Below are positions 55,503 to 63,610 of a stretch of 63,610 bases of DNA, piece by piece. The position numbers were made by a program, and so were the translations under genes. This DNA is from Actinomyces provencensis (lineage in GTDB: Bacteria > Actinomycetota > Actinomycetes > Actinomycetales > Actinomycetaceae): contig NZ_LT700212.1 of NCBI RefSeq assembly GCF_900155435.1, positions 2,598,024-2,661,633 on the forward strand, read 5' to 3'. The first letter of the stretch is position 1, and each line of letters starts with the position of its first letter. The notes beneath the pieces are model-generated. The model searched no databases. It worked only from the letters and a program-made list of their open reading frames with translations, and was not told the origin of the DNA.

Positions 55503-57131
55503 TCAGGACTCCCGGCCCTGCCCCTGTTCCTGCTCGGCCCACCACCTGCGCAGCTCCTGCTCCGCAGCCTCGGCGCCGATGGGGCCACGCTCCATGCGCA
55601 GCTCCAGGAGGAATGTGCGCGCGGCTCCGACCTCGCGCCCCGGACCGATTCCGAGGATCCCCATGATCTGGTCCCCGTCCAGGTCGGGGCGGATGGAGTC
55701 GAGCTCCTCACGGTCACGCAGGTCGGCGATGCGGGCCTCCAGGTCGTCGTAGGCGGCCGACAACTGCATGGCCTTGCGCCGATTGCGGGTCGTGCAGTCC
55801 GCTCGCGTGAGCCTGTTGAGCCTCTCCAGCTGGTCGCCCGCGTCCGTCACGTAGCGGCGCACCGCGGAGTCGGTCCAGGCGGCCTCCCCGTACCCGTGGA
55901 AACGCAGGTGCAGGCGCACCAGGAGGACGACGGCATCGGTGGTGCGGCGGTCGAAGCGCAGGGCCTTCATGCGCCGACGCGTGAGCTTCGCACCGACCAC
56001 CTCGTGGTGGTGGAAGGACACGGTCCCCCCCGGCTCGAAGCGGCGCGTGTCGGGCTTGCCGACGTCGTGCATGATCGCTGCGAAGCGCAGCACGAAGTCC
56101 GGCGCCGGCACGGGCCCGTCCGGTCCCGTCTCCAGGGCCATGGCCTGGTCGAGCACCGTCAGGGTGTGCTCGTAGACGTCCTTGTGGCGGTTGTGCTCGT
56201 CCCTGGTGTCGACCAGGGCGGAGAACTCCGGCAGCACCACGTCGCAGACCCCCGTGTGGACCATGAGCTCGAGTCCACGCCGGGGCAGGGGGGAGACGAT
56301 CAGACGCTCGAGCTCGGCGCGGATGCGCTCCGCGGAGACGATGGCGAGACGGTGCGCCATGGCACCCATCGCGTCCATGACGTCCTCGTCCACGTCGATG
56401 CCCAACTGGGCCGCGAAACGCGCGGCACGCATGATCCTCAGCGGGTCGTCGTCGAAGGACTGCTCGGCGGTCACGGGTGTGCGCAGCCGGGCCGCGGCGA
56501 GGTCCTCGAGACCGTGGTGCGGATCGACCAGGACCATTCCCGGCAGGCGCATCGCCATGGCATTGACGGTGAAGTCCCGCCGGGTGAGGTCCCCCTCCAA
56601 GGAGTCCCCGTAGGTCACCTCGGGCTTGCGCGAGCCGATGTCGTAGGAGTCGGTGCGGTACGTCGTCACCTCCACCACCAGCCCACCCTTCCTGGCCCCG
56701 ATGGTGCCGAACTCGCGCCCGACGTCCCAGGTGGTGTCCCCCCACCGGCCCAGCAGTTCCTCGGTGCGCTCGGGTCGGGCGGAGGTCGTGAGGTCGAAGT
56801 CGTGGGGCGCCACCCCCAGGAACGCATCGCGCACCGGGCCCCCCACCAGCGCGATCTCCTCGCCTGCGGCCTCGAAGACCTCCCCGAGTCCGACGACGGC
56901 TGCGGGGAGGTGGGCGAAGGCGCGCTGGGCGTTGGCCAGGAGGGTGGGGACGTCATGGGCACCGACGAGGGCGGACGCACTCCCGCTCCCCTGCGCCTCA
57001 CCGGGCGCCGCGGAGGCGGCCCCACGGGACCGGGTGACGGGCGTCGTGGCGGACGGGGCACGCCCGTCGGGGACAGGGGTGCCGGGAACCGCGGAGGGAC
57101 GTGGTGCTGGGGAGGAAGCGTGGTCGGTCAT
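55503..57131 (-). CDS. CCA tRNA nucleotidyltransferase / poly(A) polymerase family
   Basis: A 542-residue class II nucleotidyltransferase that adds or repairs the 3' CCA of tRNAs. An Ala/Pro-rich N-terminal extension of about 60 residues precedes the catalytic head with LVGGPVRDAFLGVAPHDFDL, holding the catalytic Asp pair. It is followed by GTIGARKGGLVVEVTTYR, RRDFTVNAMAMRL and DDDPLRIMRAARFAAQLG (tRNA nucleotidyltransferase signatures). An HD domain follows (RFAAIMHDVGKPDTRR, HHHEVVGAKL), as in bacterial CCA-adding enzymes with phosphatase activity. ATG at 57131 was chosen. It diverges from the NUDIX gene, an arrangement conserved across actinobacteria next to murJ. Confidence 0.95.
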   Translation of the reverse strand: MTDHASSPAPRPSAVPGTPVPDGRAPSATTPVTRSRGAASAAPGEAQGSGSASALVGAHDVPTLLANAQRAFAHLPAAVVGLGEVFEAAGEEIALVGGPVRDAFLGVAPHDFDLTTSARPERTEELLGRWGDTTWDVGREFGTIGARKGGLVVEVTTYRTDSYDIGSRKPEVTYGDSLEGDLTRRDFTVNAMAMRLPGMVLVDPHHGLEDLAAARLRTPVTAEQSFDDDPLRIMRAARFAAQLGIDVDEDVMDAMGAMAHRLAIVSAERIRAELERLIVSPLPRRGLELMVHTGVCDVVLPEFSALVDTRDEHNRHKDVYEHTLTVLDQAMALETGPDGPVPAPDFVLRFAAIMHDVGKPDTRRFEPGGTVSFHHHEVVGAKLTRRRMKALRFDRRTTDAVVLLVRLHLRFHGYGEAAWTDSAVRRYVTDAGDQLERLNRLTRADCTTRNRRKAMQLSAAYDDLEARIADLRDREELDSIRPDLDGDQIMGILGIGPGREVGAARTFLLELRMERGPIGAEAAEQELRRWWAEQEQGQGRES

Positions 57132-57433
57132 CGCCCCCAAGGGTGCCACGTCCGTGTGGGCGCGGGGAACTGTGCCCCTCTCCGTCCCACCACGCAGGTC
57201 GTGCACGCGGTGCGCCCGGGTGGCGGGCTGCGGTGGTGACCTGCGCGATGACGCAGGTCGTGCACGCGGTGCGCCCGGGTGCGGTTGACCGCTGCGACAC
57301 CGTGGGGGCACCCACCCCGGTGCCCCCGTGCCGGACGTGAACGCCCCTCCGTGCGGTGCTGACCGCCATCGGCTCGGTCTCGGGAGGGTGCCGGATGGGG
57401 TTCCGCCCCCCATCCCCGCCTAGAGTGGGACTC
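57132..57433. repeat. Direct 31-bp repeats in the pcnA-type/NUDIX divergent region
   Basis: A 31-base sequence beginning ACGCAGGTCGTGCACGCGG and ending CCCGGGTG occurs identically at 57192-57222 and 57251-57281, a 59-base period. Between them GACCTGCG-CGATGA-CGCAGGTC (57238-57259) forms an 8-bp hairpin that overlaps the second copy. Each copy also holds GCAC-GCG-GTGC. The region contains no gene and lies between the two divergent starts, so a regulatory role is possible. Confidence 0.85.
57421..57426 (+). promoter_or_regulatory. Candidate -10 element of a leaderless promoter for the NUDIX operon
   Basis: TAGAGT ends seven bases before the ATG at 57434 and no ribosome binding site lies between. 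The same hexamer in the same context precedes rpsF at 45988. No clear -35 is visible. Confidence 0.5.
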
Positions 57434-57970
57434 ATGCCCGCCCGTTCGACCGATCGCCGCCCCGGGGTGCCCCGGCCACCACGGCGCCACGCGTCGCTGC
57501 GGCCGATCCACGCCCACGGGTCCCACCTGCCCGTCGTGGGCGAGACCTCTGCGGGGGGACTCGTCGTCGACGTGGTCGACGGCGTCCCCTATGCCGCGAT
57601 CATCGCCCGCCGCAACCGTGCCGGGCGCGTCGAGTGGTGCCTGCCCAAGGGCCACCTGGAGGGCGATGAGACCCCGGAGGAGGCCGCCCTGCGAGAGGTC
57701 GCGGAGGAGACGGGGATCCACGGGCGTGTCATCCGCCACCTGGCCACCATCGACTACTGGTTCTCCGGGCCCGACCGTCGCGTCCACAAGGTCGTCCACC
57801 ACTACCTCATGGGCTACGTCTCCGGCAGCATCACGGTCGAGGGCGATCCCGACCACGAGGCCGAGGCCGCGGACTGGGTGCCACTGGAGGAGCTCGTGCG
57901 CCAACTCGCCTACCCCAATGAGCGACGCATCGTCGGGCTCGCCCTGGATCTCCTGTACCGGGAGGGCTGA
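57434..57970 (+). CDS. NUDIX hydrolase
   Basis: A 178-residue NUDIX enzyme. The Nudix box GHLEGDETPEEAALREVAEE followed by TGI (about residues 74-96) is complete, with all metal-binding Glu residues. Such enzymes hydrolyse nucleoside diphosphate derivatives; this subgroup is unassigned in substrate. An Arg/Pro-rich N-terminus of about 35 residues precedes the domain. The gene diverges from the CCA-transferase gene and overlaps the following DUF6049 gene by one base (TGATG), so it heads a NUDIX-DUF6049-murJ operon, an order conserved in actinobacteria. The start ATG is supported by a leaderless-type -10. Confidence 0.93.
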   Translation: MPARSTDRRPGVPRPPRRHASLRPIHAHGSHLPVVGETSAGGLVVDVVDGVPYAAIIARRNRAGRVEWCLPKGHLEGDETPEEAALREVAEETGIHGRVIRHLATIDYWFSGPDRRVHKVVHHYLMGYVSGSITVEGDPDHEAEAADWVPLEELVRQLAYPNERRIVGLALDLLYREG

Positions 57971-60216
57971 TGCGACTGCGACGACCCGGTCCGCATCGGA
58001 TCGCCCCCCGCACCGCCCGCGCCCGCGGAGTGGTGCTCACGCTGCTGGCAGCCTGTCTCATGGTCCCGACAGCTCTCACGGCGCCAGCATCGGCCACGGA
58101 GGGGACCCCGGCGGACACCACCCGTCCCGCAGTGCTCGGGAGCGCGACGACAGCCGATGACTCCGGCCTGGACGTCGAGATCGAGGACCTCGCACCCCGC
58201 GTGCTCACCACCCAGGACCACGTGGTCGTCACGGGCACCATCACCAACTCGACCGACACCGCGCTCGAGGGCACCGTCCACATCGAGGTCCACCTCCAGT
58301 CCGTCACCGCCTTCACCCAGGACCAGCTGACGGGTTTTCTCTCGGGCACACAGCTCGCGGGGGCCCTGGTCGCCACCGCCACCCTCGACTCGGCCCCGTC
58401 GCCCGGGGCCAGCCTCCCCTTCTCCCTGACCCTGGAGACGTCCCGGCTCCCCCTCGGACAATCCTTCGGATGGGGACCGCGTGGCCTCTCCGTGGACGTC
58501 AGCGCCGGTGCGGCCAGCGGCCGGGACCGCACCTTCCTCGTGTGGGACTCCGGCTACGAGGTCGCCCCCACCCGCATCGGGACCCTCGTCCCCTGGACCA
58601 GTGCCTCCGCCACCGACTCCTCGACGGAGACCTCCACAGCGCTGAGGCTGGCGGGCACGGACGGTGTGACGCTCGCGATCGACCCGGAGGTCCTCCTGGG
58701 GGTGGAGGGCGGCAACTCCGGAGGGGACCAGCAGTCGGGCCTGCTCACGCCCTCCCCCTCGGTCACGCCGAGCCCCGGCTCCACGTCGCCCTCGTCCACG
58801 CCCACTCCCGGCACGACCTCCGCCACCCCCTCACCGTCCACCACCGCCACGGACGCCCCGTCCCAGGACGCGTCGCCCCCGTCCGGCGGGGACACACCCA
58901 CTTCGGGGGGCGACGACAGGCCGCCGATGACGTCCTACACACGCACCCTGCTGGACCGCGCCCAGGAGGTCGTGGCACTGCCCAGCTGGGACGCCGACCT
59001 CGCGGCCCTGTCGATGAGTGACTCGAAGGACCTCCTCGACCTCGCCTCCGACTCACGCGCCACCCGACTCACCGGAGGTACGGCGGACGTGGTCCGCAAC
59101 GTTGTGTGGCCCACGTCGGAGACCTTCGGGCGACAGGTGCTCCAGGCATTCCCCGGGGAGACCTTCATCGCACCCCCCGGTGCACTGGCACCGACGGACC
59201 AGGTCTCCTTCACCTCCGTCGCACGGGTCGAGGTCGACCCTGCCACGGGTGAGAACTCCGTCCGGGGGGCGCAGGACTCCACCGTCACGGTGTTGTCCTC
59301 GCAGGAGGCCCTGGCGGACCTCCTCAGCTGGGACCCGACGTCGGCCTCGGACAGACTCGACACGGAGCAGGTGCTCACCGCCCTCTCCGCGGTCATCACC
59401 CGTGAGCTCCCCAACCAGTCGCGCACCCTGTTCGTGCCCACTGCCCGGGGGACCGCACTGGACACCGACCTCGAGTCCCGCCTCTCTGCACTGCTCGGCC
59501 AGCGCTGGGTCGAACCCCTGACCTTCAGCCAGGTCGTCGACTCCGAACCGACGGACCTGGAGCGCCGGACCGTCGGGGAGGCCCCGGCACTCGACGAGGT
59601 CACCACGCAGGCATTCGCGGAGATCTCCTCGGCACTGACCAGCACCTCCTCCCTGGCCGAGGCCATCCCGGAACCCCGAGCCCTCCAGGACCGCCTGGAG
59701 GACTCGGCGCTGGAGACCCTCTCCGCCACGGGGACCGAGTCGGAGCGGGAGGGGCGGCTCAACGACTTCCGTGACCTCGTCCACTCCCTCCTCACCGCAG
59801 TTCGCGCGGAGCCCTCCGCCACCGTCAACCTCATCAACAAGTCGGCGAACTTCCCCGTCCGTGTCACCAACGACCTCCCCTGGGACGTCGACGTGGTCGT
59901 GACACTGGAGCCCTCCGACCCACGCCTGAGGGTGACGTCCACACAGATGTCCACCATTCCCGCAGGCTCCAGCGTGTCGGTGGACGTGCCCGTGACGGCC
60001 ATCGGCTCGGGTGACATCACGGTGGGATACCGGGTCTCCACGCCCGGCGGCCAGGTCCTCGACGACTCCCAGTCCGTGACCGTGCGCATGCGCGCGGGAT
60101 GGGAGGACGCCGGCACGGCCGTGGTGGCGGGACTGCTGGCGCTGATGCTCGTCGTGGGCGTGACGCGCACGGTGCGCCGTAGACTTCGGGACCGTTCGGC
60201 AACGGAGGAGGAATGA
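57970..60216 (+). CDS. DUF6049 family secreted/anchored protein
   Basis: A 748-residue protein of the actinobacterial DUF6049 family, function unknown but constantly found before murJ. A signal peptide (VVLTLLAACLMVPTALTAPA, about residues 22-41) leads to an extracytoplasmic region. It has a strand-rich N-domain, a Ser/Pro/Thr-rich disordered linker (about 255-320) and a long mixed alpha/beta part. A second beta domain follows (KSANFPVRVTNDLPWDVDVV, about 620-640). One membrane helix (about 715-735) and a short basic cytoplasmic tail end the protein. The start overlaps the NUDIX stop by one base and the stop is directly followed by the murJ ATG. A role in envelope or lipid II export with MurJ is suggested by the conserved neighbourhood only. 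Confidence 0.9.
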   Translation: MRLRRPGPHRIAPRTARARGVVLTLLAACLMVPTALTAPASATEGTPADTTRPAVLGSATTADDSGLDVEIEDLAPRVLTTQDHVVVTGTITNSTDTALEGTVHIEVHLQSVTAFTQDQLTGFLSGTQLAGALVATATLDSAPSPGASLPFSLTLETSRLPLGQSFGWGPRGLSVDVSAGAASGRDRTFLVWDSGYEVAPTRIGTLVPWTSASATDSSTETSTALRLAGTDGVTLAIDPEVLLGVEGGNSGGDQQSGLLTPSPSVTPSPGSTSPSSTPTPGTTSATPSPSTTATDAPSQDASPPSGGDTPTSGGDDRPPMTSYTRTLLDRAQEVVALPSWDADLAALSMSDSKDLLDLASDSRATRLTGGTADVVRNVVWPTSETFGRQVLQAFPGETFIAPPGALAPTDQVSFTSVARVEVDPATGENSVRGAQDSTVTVLSSQEALADLLSWDPTSASDRLDTEQVLTALSAVITRELPNQSRTLFVPTARGTALDTDLESRLSALLGQRWVEPLTFSQVVDSEPTDLERRTVGEAPALDEVTTQAFAEISSALTSTSSLAEAIPEPRALQDRLEDSALETLSATGTESEREGRLNDFRDLVHSLLTAVRAEPSATVNLINKSANFPVRVTNDLPWDVDVVVTLEPSDPRLRVTSTQMSTIPAGSSVSVDVPVTAIGSGDITVGYRVSTPGGQVLDDSQSVTVRMRAGWEDAGTAVVAGLLALMLVVGVTRTVRRRLRDRSATEEE

Positions 60217-63200
60217 ATGAGTGACGAGCGGGCGACCCCACCCCTGCCTCCCCCACCCCCTCCGGGGAGGGATTCGGATGCCGGAGTACCGGCCTTCCCG
60301 GAGATCCCCGCCGTTCCGGGCGTGCCCCAGCCCATCGAGGGTCCGGGCACCGGGACTGACGGGGAGCCGGACGTCGTCGGCGCACCCCGCAGGACGTCGC
60401 TGCTGCGTTCATCCATGGTCATGGCCTCGGGAACGCTGGTCTCCCGCGTGCTCGGCTTCGCCCGCAACTTCCTGCTCCTGGCGTGCATCGGCACGGGGGC
60501 CGGGAGCGTCTCGGCGGCCTTCGGCGTGGCGAACAACCTTCCCAACACCGTCTACAACCTGCTCGCCGCGGGTGTCTTCGACGCCGTCCTCGTCCCACAG
60601 ATCGTGCGTGCGCTCAAGTCCCGCTCCGGCAACGTCTACGTCAACCGGCTGATCACCCTGGCAGGGACAATCCTCTTCGCGGCGACCATGCTCGCCATGG
60701 TGGCCGCCCCCCTCCTGGTCACGCTGTTCGCGAAGGGCTACTCGGGTGAGCTGCGGTCCCTCAGCATCGCCTTCACCCTCCTGTGCCTGCCCCAGATCTT
60801 CTTCTACGGCGTCTACAACCTGCTGGGGGAACTCCTCAACGCCCGCGGGATCTTCGGGCCCTACATGTGGGCTCCCGTCGTCAACAACATCGTCGGCATC
60901 GCCGGGCTGGTGGCCTTCCTGGTCATGTGGGGCCCGGCACCGGGTGACGGGATCTTCCACGTCGAGGACTTCTCCTCGGCCCAGTTCTGGGTCCTCGCGG
61001 GAAGCGCCACCCTCGGCGTCCTCCTCCAGGCCCTGGTGCTGATCATCCCCATGCGCCGGGCGGACGTCTCCCTGCGCCTGGACTTCCACTTCCGCGGCAC
61101 CTCCTTCGGCACGGCGTCGAAGGTGGCGGGCTGGACCTTCGCCACCCTCGGCATCAGCCAGATCGGGATCCTCTCGACGTCGAACCTCGCCACCCAGGTG
61201 GACACCTTCGCGGCCGGCAAGGACGTCCTCCTGGCCGGGATCGCTTCCTACACCACCGCGTTCATGATCTACATGGTCCCGCAGTCCCTGATCTCGGTCT
61301 CCCTGGCCACCGCGATCTTCACCCGGCTGGCCGACGCCGCCGCGGACCGCGACGGCGAGACGATGGCTGCGAACTACCACCAGGGTGTCCGCCTGATCTC
61401 CCTGCTCTCCCTGCTGGCCGCGGCCATCCTCATGGCCGGCGCCGTCCCGATGATGCAATTGGCCCTGCCACCCGGGGCCACTCCCGAGGTCGCCCGTGCC
61501 TACTCGTGGGTGCTGCTGGCCCTCATGCCGGGAGTGGCCTCCACCGGCATGGTCCTCATGAGCCAGCGCGTCTTCTTCGCCCTCGAGGACGCCCGCCCGG
61601 TGTTCCTCATGGGCATCGTGCCCACCCTGCTCCAGGTGGCCGTCGGATGGTCGGTCTTCGCCCTGGCCGGCCCCGAGTGGTGGACGGCAGGGGCGGCACT
61701 GGGTGAGACCGCCTGCCGACTGCTCCAGGGGTTCATCGCCGTGTTCTGGGTCGCGCGGGTCGTGCGCGAGGTCAATCCCGGTCGCATCGTCGCCTCCTAC
61801 CTGAAGTTCCTCATCGCCGCCGTCGCCTCCTTCCTGGTCGGTGCGGGGGTCATCCAGTTGCTCGGGCCGGTCTCCGACCCCGGGTCCCGCCTGGTGCGCT
61901 ACCTGATGGCGGGGGGCAAGCTCCTCCTGGTCGCGGTGGTCGTCACGCTGGTCTACACAGTGGTGCTCCGACTCATCGACCCGGAGGATTCCGGACGTGT
62001 CCTCCCCGCCCTCGCGCAGCGCCTCCCCCTGCCCACTGCCCTCCGCCGTGTCGTGGCGGGACGCTCCGGTGGCGGGGACGGGGATAATGGGTTGACACAG
62101 GATGGTCGAACCACGGAGGGCGCCATGGAGCGGGACCAGGACGGCACCGGACCCGGTGCCCCCGATGCCGAGCGCGTCGGGGAGGACCGTGTGCGCCCGC
62201 CGCAGGACCACCCCACCGAGGCGCCGGCAACGGCAGCACAGGGCGACGAGGACGGTCCCACAGGTGCCACTGCCGGTCACGGGGAGGCCTCCGGGGCCAC
62301 GACATGGTCGGCCGTCGGGGCCGCGTGGTCTGCCTCCGACCTGACCAACACCGGCGAGTTCCCCGCCATCCCCCGCCTGTCAGTGGACCGGCTCGCCGCA
62401 CGTCGACGCGAGGAACTGCCCTCATTCGACGAGATCCTCCGTCCCCGCGACGCCGGGGGCGCCCAGGTGGTGCCACCGCTCGCACCCGAACACGAGGGAA
62501 CCGAGGACAGCAGGACCCCTCCGGAGGAACACGTGGGGCCGGGGTCACGGGACGACGGACGGAGTACCGCCGACGGTGACTCCCCGGAGGGTGCTCCCGC
62601 CCTCACTCCGGGTGCCGACACCGCTCTGCCCGTTCCTCCACCGGACGTCCCGTTCGATGCCGCCACACCCGGACCCGACACGGACGCCACGTCGTCCACG
62701 CAGACGCGGGACTCCGCAGCCGTACCCGAGGCTGCAGCGGGGGACGCCGGGGACGGGCGTCCCCACTGGCCCCACGCCGGTGCCGGGTCCGACCAGGGAC
62801 AGGGGGGCGAGGGCGTCCCCGACGACGTCTCCCCTGACGAGGACGACCAGCAGGGTGGGTCGGCATCCCGGGTCCCCGAGCCGGAGGACCCTCTTCACGG
62901 ACCCGGCGGGGTGGACTCCCCGGGTGCGGCCGGTCCCTCAGCCACCCTCTCCTTCCCGCCCCCACCGGCGCCCGGACCGACCGCTGGCGACACCGGCGTC
63001 CCGGCAGCTGGCTCCGCGGCAGCTGCTGCCGTCGGCGGTGCCGCGGCAGGGGGCGCCCTGCAGGACACCGGTGGCAATCTGGCCGCCACAGCTGCTCGCT
63101 CCTTCTCGGGCTGGCTGGGCCGTACCAGTCAGGCGTTGCGCAACTCCACGACCAGCATGTTCGAACGTGCCCGGGCACTGCCCGGAGATGCCCCCGCCGG

Positions 63201-63610
63201 GGACGGGACGCCCGACGAGCTCAGTGCGGGCGACGGGGAGGCGACGGGAGCACGGAAGGGGCCGGGTGCCACGCCCCCCGCGGACGACCACTCCTCGGAG
63301 GTGCAGGACACCACCGGGTCGGACGGGACCGGAGAGGCCGCCGCGACGACCATCGCTGCCGCCCCGCAGGCAGAGGACGAGGACACTGACACGACGGACG
63401 CCACAGCGGTCCCGGGAGGCTTCCCCGGTCCCGGTGTGACCGGGGAGGATGACATGACCGCACCCGGGATGCGTGGGACCGACGGAGGAACGCACACCGG
63501 GGGCGACGGCGGCCACGAGCAGGTTGACCTCGACCGGGACCGCACCGAGGTCATCACCGCTGCCGGAGTTGCCCGTGCCGTGCCCGCCACGGGGAGGGGT
63601 GCCGGCGGGG
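60217..63610 (+). CDS. murJ: MurJ lipid II flippase with very long disordered C-terminal extension (3' end outside the window)
   Basis: The frame from ATG 60217 (GGAGGAATGA upstream) is open to the window edge, at least 1,131 residues. A Pro-rich cytoplasmic N-terminus (about 60 residues) precedes the MurJ/MviN core of about fourteen helices (about 65-590). The core includes GTLVSRVLGFARNFLLL, AFGVANNLPNTVYNLLAAGV and YTTAFMIYMVPQSLISVSLA. MurJ flips lipid II across the membrane for peptidoglycan synthesis. From about residue 610 the protein is disordered, acidic and Pro/Gly/Ala-rich to the edge, with only short conserved-looking stretches (TNTGEFPAIPRLSVDRLAAR, SGWLGRTSQALRNSTTSMFE). Mycobacterial MurJ has a C-terminal pseudokinase; none is visible here yet. 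An in-frame ATG at 62125 with GGAGGG upstream could be a second start. Confidence 0.93.
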   Translation, partial: MSDERATPPLPPPPPPGRDSDAGVPAFPEIPAVPGVPQPIEGPGTGTDGEPDVVGAPRRTSLLRSSMVMASGTLVSRVLGFARNFLLLACIGTGAGSVSAAFGVANNLPNTVYNLLAAGVFDAVLVPQIVRALKSRSGNVYVNRLITLAGTILFAATMLAMVAAPLLVTLFAKGYSGELRSLSIAFTLLCLPQIFFYGVYNLLGELLNARGIFGPYMWAPVVNNIVGIAGLVAFLVMWGPAPGDGIFHVEDFSSAQFWVLAGSATLGVLLQALVLIIPMRRADVSLRLDFHFRGTSFGTASKVAGWTFATLGISQIGILSTSNLATQVDTFAAGKDVLLAGIASYTTAFMIYMVPQSLISVSLATAIFTRLADAAADRDGETMAANYHQGVRLISLLSLLAAAILMAGAVPMMQLALPPGATPEVARAYSWVLLALMPGVASTGMVLMSQRVFFALEDARPVFLMGIVPTLLQVAVGWSVFALAGPEWWTAGAALGETACRLLQGFIAVFWVARVVREVNPGRIVASYLKFLIAAVASFLVGAGVIQLLGPVSDPGSRLVRYLMAGGKLLLVAVVVTLVYTVVLRLIDPEDSGRVLPALAQRLPLPTALRRVVAGRSGGGDGDNGLTQDGRTTEGAMERDQDGTGPGAPDAERVGEDRVRPPQDHPTEAPATAAQGDEDGPTGATAGHGEASGATTWSAVGAAWSASDLTNTGEFPAIPRLSVDRLAARRREELPSFDEILRPRDAGGAQVVPPLAPEHEGTEDSRTPPEEHVGPGSRDDGRSTADGDSPEGAPALTPGADTALPVPPPDVPFDAATPGPDTDATSSTQTRDSAAVPEAAAGDAGDGRPHWPHAGAGSDQGQGGEGVPDDVSPDEDDQQGGSASRVPEPEDPLHGPGGVDSPGAAGPSATLSFPPPPAPGPTAGDTGVPAAGSAAAAAVGGAAAGGALQDTGGNLAATAARSFSGWLGRTSQALRNSTTSMFERARALPGDAPAGDGTPDELSAGDGEATGARKGPGATPPADDHSSEVQDTTGSDGTGEAAATTIAAAPQAEDEDTDTTDATAVPGGFPGPGVTGEDDMTAPGMRGTDGGTHTGGDGGHEQVDLDRDRTEVITAAGVARAVPATGRGAGG

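Noticed and set aside
60409-62280. Long open frame (623 codons) antisense to murJ
   Set aside because: It is a mirror of murJ codon structure in high-GC DNA: no plausible domain, extreme Asp/Gly/Gln/Glu content, and the plus strand encodes a clear MurJ.

Overview
The window is high-GC DNA from an actinobacterium. Evidence is the near-complete G/C third-position bias, frequent GTG starts, and two conserved actinobacterial gene blocks: rpsF-ssb-rpsR-rplI with dnaB nearby, and pcnA / NUDIX / DUF6049 / murJ. The overall gene mix suggests an Actinomyces-like member of Actinomycetaceae, but that level is inference. No rRNA, tRNA or CRISPR array was recognised.

1-5.8 kb holds transport and stress genes: a DASS-type anion symporter broken by an in-frame TAG, a VIT/CCC1-like membrane protein, a cold-shock protein with a long leader and strong terminator, a sugar-porter MFS transporter and a RarD-type EamA protein. 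6.2-11.3 kb holds small or single-membrane-pass envelope proteins: a lipoprotein, a propeller-like protein with a DUF6636-like end, and two proteins with N-terminal variant leucine-rich (VLRR) domains. They share an inverted-repeat motif (AATGGGGA-N4-TCCCCATT and variants) in their upstream regions, and the same motif lies upstream of the WXG100 gene of the secretion locus. 11.3-14.1 kb is a decay zone with frameshifted remnants and a complete IS1380-family element flanked by a CTAA target duplication.

14.1-37.9 kb is the centrepiece. It is a minus-strand, largely overlapping type-VII-secretion-like locus. In transcription order it encodes a roughly 2,020-residue Ig/FN3 surface protein, MoxR ATPase, DUF58 protein, transglutaminase-like membrane protein, RDD-FHA protein, PP2C phosphatase, FHA/zinc-ribbon protein, Ser/Thr kinase, FHA-winged-helix protein, FHA-containing EccC/EssC-like ATPase, WXG100 protein, and a WXG-lipase fusion that looks like the secreted effector. 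No EccB/D/E, mycosin, EsaA or EssA/B genes are visible. The giant gene is split by a run of eight Gs, which is either a slippage switch, a lesion or a sequence error. The transglutaminase-like protein lacks the expected catalytic cysteine.

38.3-40.1 kb carries three lower-GC small genes. 40.4-48 kb is core replication and translation: dnaB, a MATE exporter, guaB1, then rpsF-ssb-rpsR-rplI. A cluster of DnaA boxes sits between dnaB and the MATE gene. A repeat-rich 0.8-kb gap, with an 8-bp tandem repeat and two 115-bp inverted-repeat-ended units, precedes rpsF. 48.2-57.1 kb encodes a class A PBP, gnd, a TetR-ABC exporter operon with twin operators at the repressor start, and pcnA. 57.4 kb to the right edge is NUDIX-DUF6049-murJ; murJ runs off the window with a very long disordered tail.
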